DNA of 64,000 nucleotides from Kocuria rosea subsp. polaris. GTDB lineage: Bacteria; Actinomycetota; Actinomycetes; Actinomycetales; Micrococcaceae. Below the pieces are notes generated by a model. The model made no database searches, was not told the origin of the DNA, and saw only the letters and a list, made by a program, of their open reading frames with translations. The stretch lies in NCBI GenBank assembly GCA_023896275.1, contig MLDA01000014.1, positions 55,844-119,843 on the forward strand. The letters run 5' to 3'. Shown here in pieces: positions 37,933 to 46,610 of this stretch. Within the stretch, counting starts at the first letter, position 1; each line of letters opens with the position of its first letter. The position numbers were made by a program, and so were the translations under genes.

Positions 37933-39135
37933 ATGACAAGACACCCTGCATCTCCGGAACCCACCACCGATCGCCTGTCCGTCTCGGACTCGCCTAATGT
38001 CCTCGCGCTGGTCCCGCACCTTCTCGGCTTCGAACCGGAGCGCTCCGTCGCCCTCCTGCTGCTCTCGGGTCGGCGCCTCGTGGCGACCCTGCGGGTCGAC
38101 CTGCCACGGCCCCAGCGGGACGGCACGACGTCGGAAGCGGAGTGCCTCGATTTCTCGGCCCGGGTCGGGCGCCTGCTCGATCCGCTTGCGGACGTCGACG
38201 GCGCCCTCCTCGTCGCCTACGGCGAGTCCCCGCCCGGAAAGGATCTGCCGCATTCAGATGTACTTGAGCACCTCGGAGTCTCTCTCGCCCTGACGGGGGT
38301 TACTGTCGCCGGGGCCTGGTACGTCGGGGGATCGCGCTGGTTGCACTATGCCTGCCCGCGCCCGTCCTGCTGTCCCGCCGCCGGACACTCGGTTGACGCG
38401 CTGCTCGGGACCGAAGCCAACGCGGAGATGACGTTTCGCGGCAGCGCGCCCAAAGTCGGGGTCTGGGACGGGACGAATACGCGGGTGTGGCCCGGCCTGG
38501 ACGTCGTCCGGCGGGGTGTCCGCGAGTACCTCGACGGCAGCCGTTCGCGCTACACGTTGCGCCAGCTGCTCGGTCGCTGGGAGCTGCTGCTGCAGATGCC
38601 CGCAACGGAGGCCGTCGCCGGGCTGGAGGCGGACCCGGACCTCACGGCCACCCTCGTCGCCAGCCTCCACCGGCACCAGTTGCGCAACATGCTCGTGTCG
38701 ATGGCCGCCGGCGCCAGCGGCTACGCCGATATCCCGCGAGAGGAGGGCGACCTCGGCTACGACCCCGACGACATCGAGAGCCTCATGGCGGACTCGCACC
38801 GACTCGCGGAAAGGGCCGTTCGATTCATCACGGGGCAGGCCGAAGTCGCCCCCGACTGGCGGCGGATGGATCGCCTCTGGGACATCGGATACGGTCTGGT
38901 CCCCGCAACCGAGGGGCGTGACCGTTCGTCGCTGCTGACGATGCTGGCGTGGATCGAGTGGGCGCGCGGCCGGAGCACCGCGGCCAAGGCGCTGCTCGAG
39001 CGCGGCGGGGGACTGGACCGCCAGGACGAGCTCGCGCTGATCGCGACCACCATGATGAACCGCGGAGAGTTCGCCACCTGGGTCCAGGACCGGGCACGGG
39101 CCTGGCGCCCGATGGAGGAGCGCAAAGCGGCCTAG
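37933..39135 (+). CDS. DUF4192 domain-containing protein
   Basis: A 400-residue soluble protein of unknown function, mostly one DUF4192 domain. The conserved start reads PNVLALVPHLLGFEPERSVA, followed by VLLLLSGRR-type strands, DGALLVAYGE, and WLHYACPRPSCCPAAGHSV, whose clustered cysteines and histidine could bind metal. The C-terminal third is helical and repeats short tetratricopeptide-like units (LAWIEWARGRSTAAKALLER). ATG 37933 gives the family N-terminus; the frame is open farther upstream but overlaps the PAC2 gene. DUF4192 genes next to sigA are common in Micrococcales. Confidence 0.88.
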   Translation: MTRHPASPEPTTDRLSVSDSPNVLALVPHLLGFEPERSVALLLLSGRRLVATLRVDLPRPQRDGTTSEAECLDFSARVGRLLDPLADVDGALLVAYGESPPGKDLPHSDVLEHLGVSLALTGVTVAGAWYVGGSRWLHYACPRPSCCPAAGHSVDALLGTEANAEMTFRGSAPKVGVWDGTNTRVWPGLDVVRRGVREYLDGSRSRYTLRQLLGRWELLLQMPATEAVAGLEADPDLTATLVASLHRHQLRNMLVSMAAGASGYADIPREEGDLGYDPDDIESLMADSHRLAERAVRFITGQAEVAPDWRRMDRLWDIGYGLVPATEGRDRSSLLTMLAWIEWARGRSTAAKALLERGGGLDRQDELALIATTMMNRGEFATWVQDRARAWRPMEERKAA

Positions 39136-39436
39136 CGTCAATCCGTTCCGCTCCCGACCTGACTTCTACTAATGAACCCATCGGTTGCCAATTCGTGAGA
39201 CAATGGGACCCGAGACCCCGTTGGGTCCGTGTTTCCGGCCCTCGAGTCACCCTGACAGGTGGAGCGAGAAAACCAGCTTCTTCACAGAAGGTGGGAACAC
39301 CGGAGCGATTGCAGGCGTTCGACAGTACGAGGACCCTGCGATCGGGACCGCTGTGTGCGGCCACCCGGACTTGACAGGGTCATAGTGGCGTTACCCACCG
39401 GGAGACTCCACGGATCACACGTGAGGAAGGTTATTC
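39136..39436 (+). other. Intergenic leader/promoter region of sigA
   Basis: 301 bases without a credible gene. It contains a GGGAAC-N18-GTT element (39293-39319), a TTGACA at 39373-39378 without a good -10 at the right distance, and the sigA ribosome-binding site GAGGAAGG. No ORF with actinobacterial codon bias spans it. Confidence 0.5.
39293..39319 (+). promoter_or_regulatory. Putative SigR/SigH-type promoter upstream of sigA
   Basis: GGGAAC (39293-39298), 18-base spacer, GTT (39317-39319). This matches the GGGAAT-N18/19-GTT pattern of thiol-stress ECF sigma factors, which are known to drive a second promoter of the principal sigma gene in Streptomyces (hrdB). Confidence 0.45.
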
Positions 39437-40702
39437 GTGCCAGCAACCGAGACAAGTTCTCAGAACGCCCGGACGCGGGATCAGCAGTCGTCGGCTCCTG
39501 CCGCCGACCCAGACGCTCCTCAGGACGAGGAGCTGACGCCGCAGCAGAAGGCGGCCCGCACGCGGGCACGCAAGAAGGCAGCGGCCGAGGCGTCGGGTAT
39601 TGCGCCTGCCAAGGCGACCCGGGCGAAGAAGCCGGCGGCAGCTCCGGCCGCGGAGCCTGCGCCGGCACCCGAGGCGGAGGAGCAGAAACCCGCCGCCGAC
39701 AAGGACGGCAAGCCCGAGGAGGAGAGTCGCGGGTTCGTCCTGACGACGGACGAGGACGACGCGCCGCAGCAGCAGGTGCTCGTCGCCGGCGCCACGGCCG
39801 ACCCCGTGAAGGACTACCTCAAGCAGATCGGCAAGGTCGCCCTGCTGAATGCTGAGCAGGAAGTGGACCTTGCGCTCCGCATCGAGGCCGGCCTCTTCGC
39901 GACCCACAAGCTCGCGCAGGGCGGCGACAAGCTCGACAAGCGCCTGCGTTGGGACCTCGAGCAGGTCGTGCACGACGGCAAGATCGCCAAGAACCACCTC
40001 CTCGAGGCGAACCTTCGGCTCGTGGTGTCGCTGGCGAAGCGCTACACGGGCCGCGGCATGCTCTTCCTGGACCTCATCCAGGAAGGCAACCTGGGTCTGA
40101 TCCGCGCCGTCGAGAAGTTCGACTACACCAAGGGCTTCAAGTTCTCGACCTACGCAACCTGGTGGATCCGTCAGGCGATCACGCGTGCCATGGCCGACCA
40201 GGCGCGAACTATCCGCATCCCCGTCCACATGGTCGAGGTCATCAACAAGCTTGCCCGCGTGCAGCGCCAGATGCTCCAGGACCTCGGCCGCGAGCCCACG
40301 CCGGAGGAGCTGGCCAAGGAACTCGACATGACCCCCGAAAAGGTCGTCGAAGTCCAGAAGTACGGTCGCGAACCCATTTCCCTGCACACGCCGCTCGGCG
40401 AAGACGGGGACTCGGAATTCGGCGACCTCATCGAGGACTCCGAAGCGGTCGTGCCGGCCGACGCAGTCAGCTTCACACTGCTGCAGGAACAGCTGCATTC
40501 CGTGCTGGACACGCTCTCGGAGCGGGAGGCCGGCGTCGTCGCCATGCGCTTCGGGCTGACCGACGGACAACCGAAGACTTTAGACGAAATAGGAAAAGTC
40601 TACGGAGTGACGCGCGAGCGCATCCGCCAGATAGAGTCCAAGACGATGTCCAAGCTCCGTCACCCGTCCCGCTCGCAGGTCCTGCGCGACTACCTGGACT
40701 AG
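39437..40702 (+). CDS. sigA: Principal RNA polymerase sigma factor (SigA/HrdB)
   Basis: Housekeeping sigma factor. The 421-residue protein has an N-terminal Ala/Pro/Glu-rich region (about 1-105) replacing the usual region 1.1. Region 1.2 ([21 protein letters not shown]), region 2 with [20 protein letters not shown] and [17 protein letters not shown], region 3, and region 4 with the helix-turn-helix [20 protein letters not shown] follow. GTG 39437 has GAGGAAGG before it. An ECF-type promoter element lies 120 bases upstream, and a terminator follows. Confidence 0.97.
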   Translation: MPATETSSQNARTRDQQSSAPAADPDAPQDEELTPQQKAARTRARKKAAAEASGIAPAKATRAKKPAAAPAAEPAPAPEAEEQKPAADKDGKPEEESRGFVLTTDEDDAPQQQVLVAGATADPVKDYLKQIGKVALLNAEQEVDLALRIEAGLFATHKLAQGGDKLDKRLRWDLEQVVHDGKIAKNHLLEANLRLVVSLAKRYTGRGMLFLDLIQEGNLGLIRAVEKFDYTKGFKFSTYATWWIRQAITRAMADQARTIRIPVHMVEVINKLARVQRQMLQDLGREPTPEELAKELDMTPEKVVEVQKYGREPISLHTPLGEDGDSEFGDLIEDSEAVVPADAVSFTLLQEQLHSVLDTLSEREAGVVAMRFGLTDGQPKTLDEIGKVYGVTRERIRQIESKTMSKLRHPSRSQVLRDYLD

Positions 40703-40717
40703 AGCACACGCGTCCGT

Positions 40718-40762
40718 GACCGGTGGCCCGGCTCCCTCGTGGGGTCGGGCCACCGGTCTTTT
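40718..40762 (+). terminator. sigA terminator
   Basis: GACCGGTGGCCCG pairs with CGGGCCACCGGTC (13 bp), 15-base loop, then TTTT. It starts 15 bases after the stop. Confidence 0.88.
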
Positions 40763-40799
40763 GCGACGGTACCGCCGGCCTGCCGGGCCCGGAACGCAC

Positions 40800-40831
40800 T
40801 TCGGGGCCGACCCCGAAGGATCGGCCCCGAA
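40800..40831 (-). terminator. Hairpin after the DUF7455 gene
   Basis: TTCGGGGCCGA and TCGGCCCCGAA are perfect 11-bp arms around a 10-base loop, 28 bases past the DUF7455 stop; no T tract. Confidence 0.5.
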
Positions 40832-40859
40832 AGGGTCTGGTCAGCGGTGTCGGAGGCGG

Positions 40860-41087
40860 TCAGTCCGCGTCCAAGAACACCGGCTTCTCGTGGAGCTTGC
40901 TGGATTCGTCCTGCCACTCCGCCGTCTGCGGGCGAAGCTTGGCCTCAACCTCGCGTGCGTGGTGTGCACAGAAGAGCAGTTCTCCGCCCGAGGTCGCCAA
41001 AACCGCGCGCACGTAAGCCTGAGCTCCGCAGCGATCGCAACGATCCACCGCGGTGAGACCACGTGTTGCCACTGAAGTTGCATTCAT
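40860..41087 (-). CDS. DUF7455 small zinc-ribbon-like protein
   Basis: A 75-residue protein with the conserved core DRCDRCGAQAYVRAVL and GGELLFCAHHAREVEAKLR, that is CxxC followed by C and HH, which likely binds one metal. Function unknown. ATG 41087 is preceded by GAGGAGG at five bases. The gene sits between sigA and parE on the opposite strand, a position widely kept in actinobacteria. Confidence 0.88.
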   Translation of the reverse strand: MNATSVATRGLTAVDRCDRCGAQAYVRAVLATSGGELLFCAHHAREVEAKLRPQTAEWQDESSKLHEKPVFLDAD

Positions 41088-41313
41088 GACGACCTCCTCA
41101 ATATCGGTAGTACCTAATACAACCAGTTCCGGGCCCCGGATCATCGCAATTCCGACCGCCTTTCGCTCACCGCGTAGCGGCGCATCGCCGGGAATACGGG
41201 CCGCAGCGCGTGGTTCGCGGCGAGCCACCGGGCCCGTGCTGACGCCACGGAGTAGGGTTGGAGGGATCACCGCAGACCGCGTATCGACGCAGATCCCGAG
41301 GAGTTGCAGCCGC

Positions 41314-43419
41314 GTGGCACCTAGTTCCGAGTACAGCGCACGACACCTTTCCGTACTGGAGGGTCTGGAGGCCGTACGCAAGCGCCCCGGCATGTACATC
41401 GGATCCACCGACTCCCGCGGGCTCATGCACTGCCTGTGGGAGATCATCGACAACTCGGTCGACGAGGCTCTCGCTGGCCACGGCCAGAACATCCGAATCA
41501 TCTTGCATCCGGACGACTCCGTAGAGATCTGGGACGATGGCCGAGGCATCCCGGTCGACGTGGAGCCGCGCACCGGCCTGACCGGCGTCGAGGTCGTCTT
41601 CACGAAGCTGCACGCGGGCGGCAAATTCGGTGGTGGGTCTTACACGGCCTCGGGTGGACTGCACGGCGTCGGAGCCAGCGTCGTCAATGCGCTGTCCTCG
41701 CGACTCGATGTCGAGGTGGACCGCGGTGGCAAGACGTACCGGATGCAATTCCGCCGCGGCGAGCCCGGACGTTTCGCCGACAGCGGCAAGCCCAAGCCGA
41801 CCGCCGACTTCGCCCCCTTCGTCGAGGGTTCCGAGCTCGACGTTGTCGGAAAGGCCAAGCGGGGCGTCACCGGAACCCGCATCCGTTACTGGTCCGACCA
41901 CCAGATCTTCACCCGCGACGCGAAATTCTCTTACGAGGACCTGCAGAACCGGGCCCGCCAGACCTCCTTCCTGGTACCAGGCTTGAAGATCGAACTGCGC
42001 GACGAGCGGGGGCTTCCCGGGACCCCCGGCGCCGACGGCCCCGTCACCGAGGTTTTCCATCACGACGGCGGCATCTCCGAATTCGTGGAGTACCTTGCTC
42101 CGGACGCCGCGGTGACCGATGTCTGGCGGTTCCACGGGACCGGCACCTTCACGGAGTCCGTCCCCGTCCTCGACGAGAGCGGGCACAGTCAAATCACCGA
42201 CGTCGAGCGCGCCTGCGAGGTCGACATCGCGCTGCGCTGGGGCGTTGGCTATGACACGACGAGCCGAAGCTACGTCAATATCATCGCCACGCCCAAGGGC
42301 GGCACACACCAAACCGGTTTCGATCAGGCGATCTTGAAGACGTTCCGCAAGCACATCGAGGCCAACGCCCGTCGGCTCAAGGCCGGTAACGACAAGATCG
42401 AGAAAGACGACGTGACGGCCGGCCTCACCGTGGTGCTGACAGTTCGCCTGGCCGAACCACAGTTCGAGGGCCAGACGAAGGAAGTCCTCGGCACCTCCGC
42501 CGTTCGCCAGATCGTGGCGAAAGTCGTCGAGAAGTCGTTGCAGGAGAAGCTGAACTCGCGCGCCCGCGCCGACAAGCAGCAAACAACGCTGCTTCTCGAG
42601 AAGGTCGTCAACGAGATGAAGTCGCGCATCTCCGCGCGCGTACACAAGGAGACCCAGCGCAGGAAATCGGCCCTCGAGGGCTCGTCTCTGCCCACGAAGC
42701 TCGCGGACTGCCGCAGCAATGATGTCGAGAAATCCGAGCTCTTCATCGTCGAGGGCGACAGCGCGCTCGGGACCGCTAAACTGGCGCGCAGCTCGGACTT
42801 TCAGGCACTGCTGCCGATCCGCGGCAAGATCCTCAACGTGCAGAAGGCCTCCGTCGGCGACATGCTCTCCAACACGGAGTGCGCGGCCCTCATCCAGGTC
42901 ATCGGGGCGGGGTCGAGCCGGAGCTTCGATCTGTCCGCAGCGCGCTACGGCAAAGTGGTGCTGATGACCGACGCCGACGTCGACGGCGCCCACATTCGTA
43001 CGCTGCTGCTGACCCTCTTCTTCCGCTACATGCGGCCCATGGTCGAGGCCGGCCGGGTCTACGCGGCGGTGCCCCCGCTGCACCGCGTCGAAGTGATCAA
43101 CCCGGGCTCCAAGAGCAACGAGATGGTCTACACCTACTCGGAGGCTGAGCTTCACCGTGTCCTCGAGGGACTCGAGGCCACGGGCCGGAAGTACAAAGAG
43201 CCGATCCAGCGCTACAAGGGGCTGGGCGAGATGGATGCCGAGCAGCTGGCCGAGACGACGATGGATCCGCGCCATCGTACGCTGCGCCGGGTGAACATCG
43301 ACCATGCCGAGCAGGCCGAGCGGGTGTTCGAGCTGCTGATGGGCAGCGACGTGGCCCCACGTAAGGAGTTCATCATCACCGGATCCGAGCGCCTGGATCG
43401 CGAACAGATCGACGTCTGA
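41314..43419 (+). CDS. parE: DNA topoisomerase IV subunit B (ParE; GyrB-like)
   Basis: ATPase subunit of the second type IIA topoisomerase, used for chromosome decatenation. The 701-residue protein has the GHKL ATP site (EIIDNSVDEALAG, DDGRGIPVD, GGLHGVGASVVNAL), the QTK loop in EGQTKEVLG and the TOPRIM motifs EGDSALGTAK and MTDADVDGAHIRT. GTG 41314 is preceded by GAGGAG and gives the family start APSSEYSARHLSVLEGL. I call it ParE not GyrB because it lies by sigA, like the Streptomyces parE near hrdB, and its partner at 50947-53613 lacks a GyrA box. Confidence 0.9.
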   Translation: MAPSSEYSARHLSVLEGLEAVRKRPGMYIGSTDSRGLMHCLWEIIDNSVDEALAGHGQNIRIILHPDDSVEIWDDGRGIPVDVEPRTGLTGVEVVFTKLHAGGKFGGGSYTASGGLHGVGASVVNALSSRLDVEVDRGGKTYRMQFRRGEPGRFADSGKPKPTADFAPFVEGSELDVVGKAKRGVTGTRIRYWSDHQIFTRDAKFSYEDLQNRARQTSFLVPGLKIELRDERGLPGTPGADGPVTEVFHHDGGISEFVEYLAPDAAVTDVWRFHGTGTFTESVPVLDESGHSQITDVERACEVDIALRWGVGYDTTSRSYVNIIATPKGGTHQTGFDQAILKTFRKHIEANARRLKAGNDKIEKDDVTAGLTVVLTVRLAEPQFEGQTKEVLGTSAVRQIVAKVVEKSLQEKLNSRARADKQQTTLLLEKVVNEMKSRISARVHKETQRRKSALEGSSLPTKLADCRSNDVEKSELFIVEGDSALGTAKLARSSDFQALLPIRGKILNVQKASVGDMLSNTECAALIQVIGAGSSRSFDLSAARYGKVVLMTDADVDGAHIRTLLLTLFFRYMRPMVEAGRVYAAVPPLHRVEVINPGSKSNEMVYTYSEAELHRVLEGLEATGRKYKEPIQRYKGLGEMDAEQLAETTMDPRHRTLRRVNIDHAEQAERVFELLMGSDVAPRKEFIITGSERLDREQIDV

Positions 43420-43443
43420 TCCGCTCCGAGGAGCCCGGCCGGG

Positions 43444-44376
43444 TCAGAGCGGCAGGGCCGGGGCCACGAGCAGGACGGTCGGGGCCACGACCAGCAGGGC
43501 AGCCGCCGCGACGAGCGCCACCCGCGAGGTCTTCGGCAGGCGCGGCGCCGGCGTGATCAGCCGCTTGAGGCGCTGTGCGGAGAGGTCGCCCTCCGGCAGT
43601 CCGGACGTTGCGCCGGGCGGCGGCGCTTGGCCGGTGGCCGCGGTGATCAGCGCACGCAAGAGGACCGCGGAATCAACCTGACGCAGGGCGGCATCGTCAG
43701 CCAGCATCTCGATCAGTTCGTGCACGGCGCCGCGGGCGAGTTTCGACGTGGGAAGCCACGGCAGGGCCTGATGCCACGACTCGAACGCCAGCACCAGTAG
43801 GTCGTGGCGCTGGTCCAGGTGGGCGCGTTCGTGGGCCAGGACGGCCCTGAGGCCGGCTGGGTCCAGGGCGTCCATGAGGCCGCGGGAGACGACGGTCACC
43901 GAACTCGTGAGCCCGGGAAGGCAGTACGCGACCGGCGCGTCGTGCTGGACGACGACGGTTCGGGCGTCGGAAGGTGCAGGATTCGAGAGCAGCGCCAACA
44001 GCTTGCGGTGGCGCGACCGGTGGCGGTTGACGCGGACCGAGGTCAGCAGCAGTGTGAAGACGAGGTGGAGTCCGAGCAGGACCGCGGCGCTGAGTGCGAA
44101 GAGGTGCACCGGGCCGAGCCGGTCTGCTGAGATGTGGCCAGAGAATACGTCCCACAGTCCGCCGAGCCCCGCGAGCAGGTTCTCACCCAGCGGAGCGAGT
44201 CCCCAGATCAGCATCGACCCGATCATCGACAGCCCGCCGGCGAGGGCGATGGCCTGCCAGACGATCAGTGTCGTGAAGGGGGAGCGGCTGGTGAACGAGG
44301 CACGCGAAAGCCAGACCGGGACGGGCCAGGCCAGAGCGATGGCCAGGCCCGCCAGCAGGTACGAGGTCAGCAGCAC
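43444..44376 (-). CDS. M56 family (BlaR1/MecR1-like) membrane metallopeptidase
   Basis: Membrane zinc protease of the type that cleaves BlaI/MecI repressors. The 310-residue protein has about four membrane segments (about 3-22, 36-58, 88-112, 285-305) and the zinc site HERAH (182-186) with the third ligand in EMLADD (Glu223). It lacks the C-terminal penicillin-binding sensor of BlaR1, so any signal must be sensed by the membrane part. GTG 44376 lies 24 bases after the BlaI-type gene on the same strand, forming a regulator-protease pair. Confidence 0.9.
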   Translation of the reverse strand: MLLTSYLLAGLAIALAWPVPVWLSRASFTSRSPFTTLIVWQAIALAGGLSMIGSMLIWGLAPLGENLLAGLGGLWDVFSGHISADRLGPVHLFALSAAVLLGLHLVFTLLLTSVRVNRHRSRHRKLLALLSNPAPSDARTVVVQHDAPVAYCLPGLTSSVTVVSRGLMDALDPAGLRAVLAHERAHLDQRHDLLVLAFESWHQALPWLPTSKLARGAVHELIEMLADDAALRQVDSAVLLRALITAATGQAPPPGATSGLPEGDLSAQRLKRLITPAPRLPKTSRVALVAAAALLVVAPTVLLVAPALPL

Positions 44377-44400
44377 GATGGGCCCGGGCCCGCAGCAGGG

Positions 44401-44832
44401 CTAGGCCGTTTGGCCGGACGGGGACGAGCGCGATTCGGGGTCGCGTGCGGGTCCGATGGGGTTGGCGGGGCCGCCTTCCAGGATGCGGCGCAAGGCGGCT
44501 GCCTCGCCGCCGGAGATGCCGCCGATGAATCGTGCAAGGACCGCCTCGCGGTCCATGACGTTGCCGAGGGCTTCATTCATGAGGTCCACGGTGTGCTCCT
44601 CGCGGCTCATGACCGCGCGGTACCGGTGTGGACGCGTGTCGCGCTCCCGGGTGACGAGGTGCTTCTTCTCGAGGCGGGCCAGCACCGTGAGGACGGTGGT
44701 CACGGCCAGCTCTTTGCCGTCCTGCGTGCCCGAGTGCGCCAGCGCGTCCCGGAGAGTGTTGGCCGTCTGGGCTTCGGTGCTGTCCCACAGAAGGTCCATG
44801 ACCGCACGCTCGAGGTCGCCAAGTGAGGCCAC
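44401..44832 (-). CDS. BlaI/MecI/CopY family transcriptional repressor
   Basis: Winged-helix dimeric repressor. The 143-residue protein has the family start LGDLERAVMDLLWD, the recognition region ELAVTTVLTVLARLEKKHLVTRE split around the helix, and the dimerisation half with RFIGGISGGEAAALRRIL. It lies upstream of the M56 protease, which probably inactivates it by cleavage. Between its GTG start (44832) and cydA are three TTCTAC-N5-GTAGAA repeats, the expected type of operator for this family. The tail after residue 120 is Pro/Ser-rich. Confidence 0.93.
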   Translation of the reverse strand: MASLGDLERAVMDLLWDSTEAQTANTLRDALAHSGTQDGKELAVTTVLTVLARLEKKHLVTRERDTRPHRYRAVMSREEHTVDLMNEALGNVMDREAVLARFIGGISGGEAAALRRILEGGPANPIGPARDPESRSSPSGQTA

Positions 44833-44905
44833 TGCGTAGTCCTGCTTTCCAAGGTGAAGTTCGACAAAATCCTGCAGTACAAATTTACCGCGAAACAGTC
44901 CAGAT

Positions 44906-44922
44906 TTCTACGTGGAGTAGAA
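44906..44922. promoter_or_regulatory. Putative BlaI-type operator 1
   Basis: TTCTAC-GTGGA-GTAGAA, a perfect 6+6 inverted repeat. It overlaps the likely -35 region of cydA. Confidence 0.7.
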
Positions 44923-44929
44923 CGAGGGG

Positions 44930-44935
44930 TATTCT
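44930..44935 (+). promoter_or_regulatory. Candidate cydA -10 element
   Basis: TATTCT lies between operators 1 and 2 and overlaps the left arm of operator 2; the leader to TTG 45023 would be about 80 bases. No strong -35. Confidence 0.35.
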
Positions 44936-44948
44936 ACGTAGCGTAGAA
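44932..44948. promoter_or_regulatory. Putative BlaI-type operator 2
   Basis: TTCTAC-GTAGC-GTAGAA. Its centre is 26 bp from operator 1 and 21 bp (two helical turns) from operator 3. Confidence 0.72.
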
Positions 44949-44952
44949 GTCG

Positions 44953-44969
44953 TTCTACGGCTCGTAGAA
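44953..44969. promoter_or_regulatory. Putative BlaI-type operator 3
   Basis: TTCTAC-GGCTC-GTAGAA, the copy nearest to cydA, about 54 bases before its start codon. Confidence 0.7.
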
Positions 44970-45022
44970 GTCGCGCCGCTGGCGTTCTCATCGTCCGGCT
45001 CGCACCCATCTGGGAGGCACCT

Positions 45023-46597
45023 TTGGACCCGCTCGACATCGCCCGCTGGCAATTCGGCATCACGACCGTCTACCACTTCCTCATGGTCCCGTTGACGATC
45101 GGACTCGGAGTCCTCGTCGCAAGCCTGCAGACCGCCTGGCACGTGACCGGACGTGAGCACTACCTGCGCATGACCAAGTTCTGGGGAAAGCTCTTCCTGA
45201 TCAACTTCATCATGGGCGTCGCCACCGGCATCGTCCAGGAGTTCCAGTTCGGCATGGCGTGGAGCGAGTACAGCCGCTTCGTCGGCGACGTCTTCGGAGC
45301 ACCGCTGGCCATGGAAGCCCTGCTCGCCTTCTTCGTCGAGTCGACCTTCCTCGGACTCTGGATCTTCGGCTGGAAGCGACTGCCCAAGGCCGTGCACCTC
45401 GCCTGCATCTGGTGCGCGTCGTTGGCAACGGTCTTCTCCGCCTACTTCATCCTCGTCGCCAACTCCTGGATGCAGCACCCCGTCGGCACCGAACTCGTCG
45501 ACGGCAGGGGCGTCATGACCGATGCCTGGGCCGTCTTCACGAACAACACCGCGCTCGTGACGTTCCCCCACACGATCTTCGGCGCATTCGCCGTCGCCGG
45601 AGCTTTCCTGCTCGGCATCGCGTGGTTCCACCTGTACAAGCGCCGCGCCGCCGGAATCGACACCGTCGACGCGAGCGGCCGCGTCGTCGTCGGCGAGGAC
45701 TCCTCCCGGGGGCGCAACCGCGACAAGACCGACTACCGCGTCTGGATCACGTCTCTGCGGCTCGGGGCCGTCGTCGCGTTGATCTCCTTCCTCGGCGTGG
45801 CTTTCAGCGGACACGCGCAGGCGCAGCTGATGTTCGAGCAGCAGCCCATGAAGATGGCCGCGGCCGAGGCGGCCTGTCACGACGGCACGGGGTTCTCCGT
45901 GCTCTCGATCGGGAACCTCTCCGCGGACGGGGCGACGACGTGCGAGGACATCGTCGCCGTCTACGAGATCCCCGGGCTGCTTTCCTTCCTCGCCAACGAC
46001 GACTTCACGACCGAGGTCAAGGGAGTGAACACGCTGCTGCCCGAGTACCAGGAGAAGTACGGAACGCACCTGCCCGACGACCCGATGTACGGCGAGCGCG
46101 CCGGTCAGGAGATCAACTACCTGCCGCTCATGGAGGTCACCTACTGGGGTTTCCGCATGATGATCACCTTCGGCGGCCTGGCGGCGTTCGCAGCCGCCGT
46201 GGCCCTGTGGATCGTGCGCAAGGGAACGGTCCCGCAGCGCAGGTGGCTCTCGCGCCTGGCCGTATTCGGAATCCTCGCCCCGTTCGGCGCCAACAGCGCC
46301 GGCTGGATCTTCACGGAGATGGGACGTCAGCCCTTCGTCGTCGCGCCGAATCCCACGTTCGACGGCGTCGATCAGGTCTTCATGTTCACGGCGGCGGCTG
46401 TCTCGCCCGGAGTGAGCGCGGGGGAAATGCTCTTCTCCCTCGTCGCGCTGACGAGTGTGTACGCGGTGCTGCTCGTCGTCGAGGTGGTGCTGCTGTGGCG
46501 GTACGTCGGCGGTGGCGTGGGCTCGGCGATGCCCGAACTCAACAACACGGACGACGGCGCCGGGCAGGACGACGACGTCCTGGCCTTCGCCTACTAG
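45023..46597 (+). CDS. cydA: Cytochrome bd ubiquinol/menaquinol oxidase subunit I
   Basis: Catalytic subunit of the high-affinity terminal oxidase cytochrome bd, which reduces oxygen to water with quinol. The 524-residue membrane protein has His18 in VYHFLMVP (haem b595/d site), the second haem region around FPHTIFGAF, a Q-loop that is short as in Gram-positive enzymes, and the GRQP motif in EMGRQPFVV. TTG 45023 is supported by GGGAGG five bases before it. It heads the cydA-cydB-cydDC operon and is preceded by three putative BlaI-type operators. Confidence 0.96.
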   Translation: MDPLDIARWQFGITTVYHFLMVPLTIGLGVLVASLQTAWHVTGREHYLRMTKFWGKLFLINFIMGVATGIVQEFQFGMAWSEYSRFVGDVFGAPLAMEALLAFFVESTFLGLWIFGWKRLPKAVHLACIWCASLATVFSAYFILVANSWMQHPVGTELVDGRGVMTDAWAVFTNNTALVTFPHTIFGAFAVAGAFLLGIAWFHLYKRRAAGIDTVDASGRVVVGEDSSRGRNRDKTDYRVWITSLRLGAVVALISFLGVAFSGHAQAQLMFEQQPMKMAAAEAACHDGTGFSVLSIGNLSADGATTCEDIVAVYEIPGLLSFLANDDFTTEVKGVNTLLPEYQEKYGTHLPDDPMYGERAGQEINYLPLMEVTYWGFRMMITFGGLAAFAAAVALWIVRKGTVPQRRWLSRLAVFGILAPFGANSAGWIFTEMGRQPFVVAPNPTFDGVDQVFMFTAAAVSPGVSAGEMLFSLVALTSVYAVLLVVEVVLLWRYVGGGVGSAMPELNNTDDGAGQDDDVLAFAY

Positions 46598-46610
46598 AGA
46601 AGGACTCGTC

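Noticed and set aside
41167..43305. 712-codon open frame on the minus strand across parE
   Set aside because: It mirrors the strong plus-strand codon bias of parE; the translation is Arg/His/Ala-rich with no family motifs.
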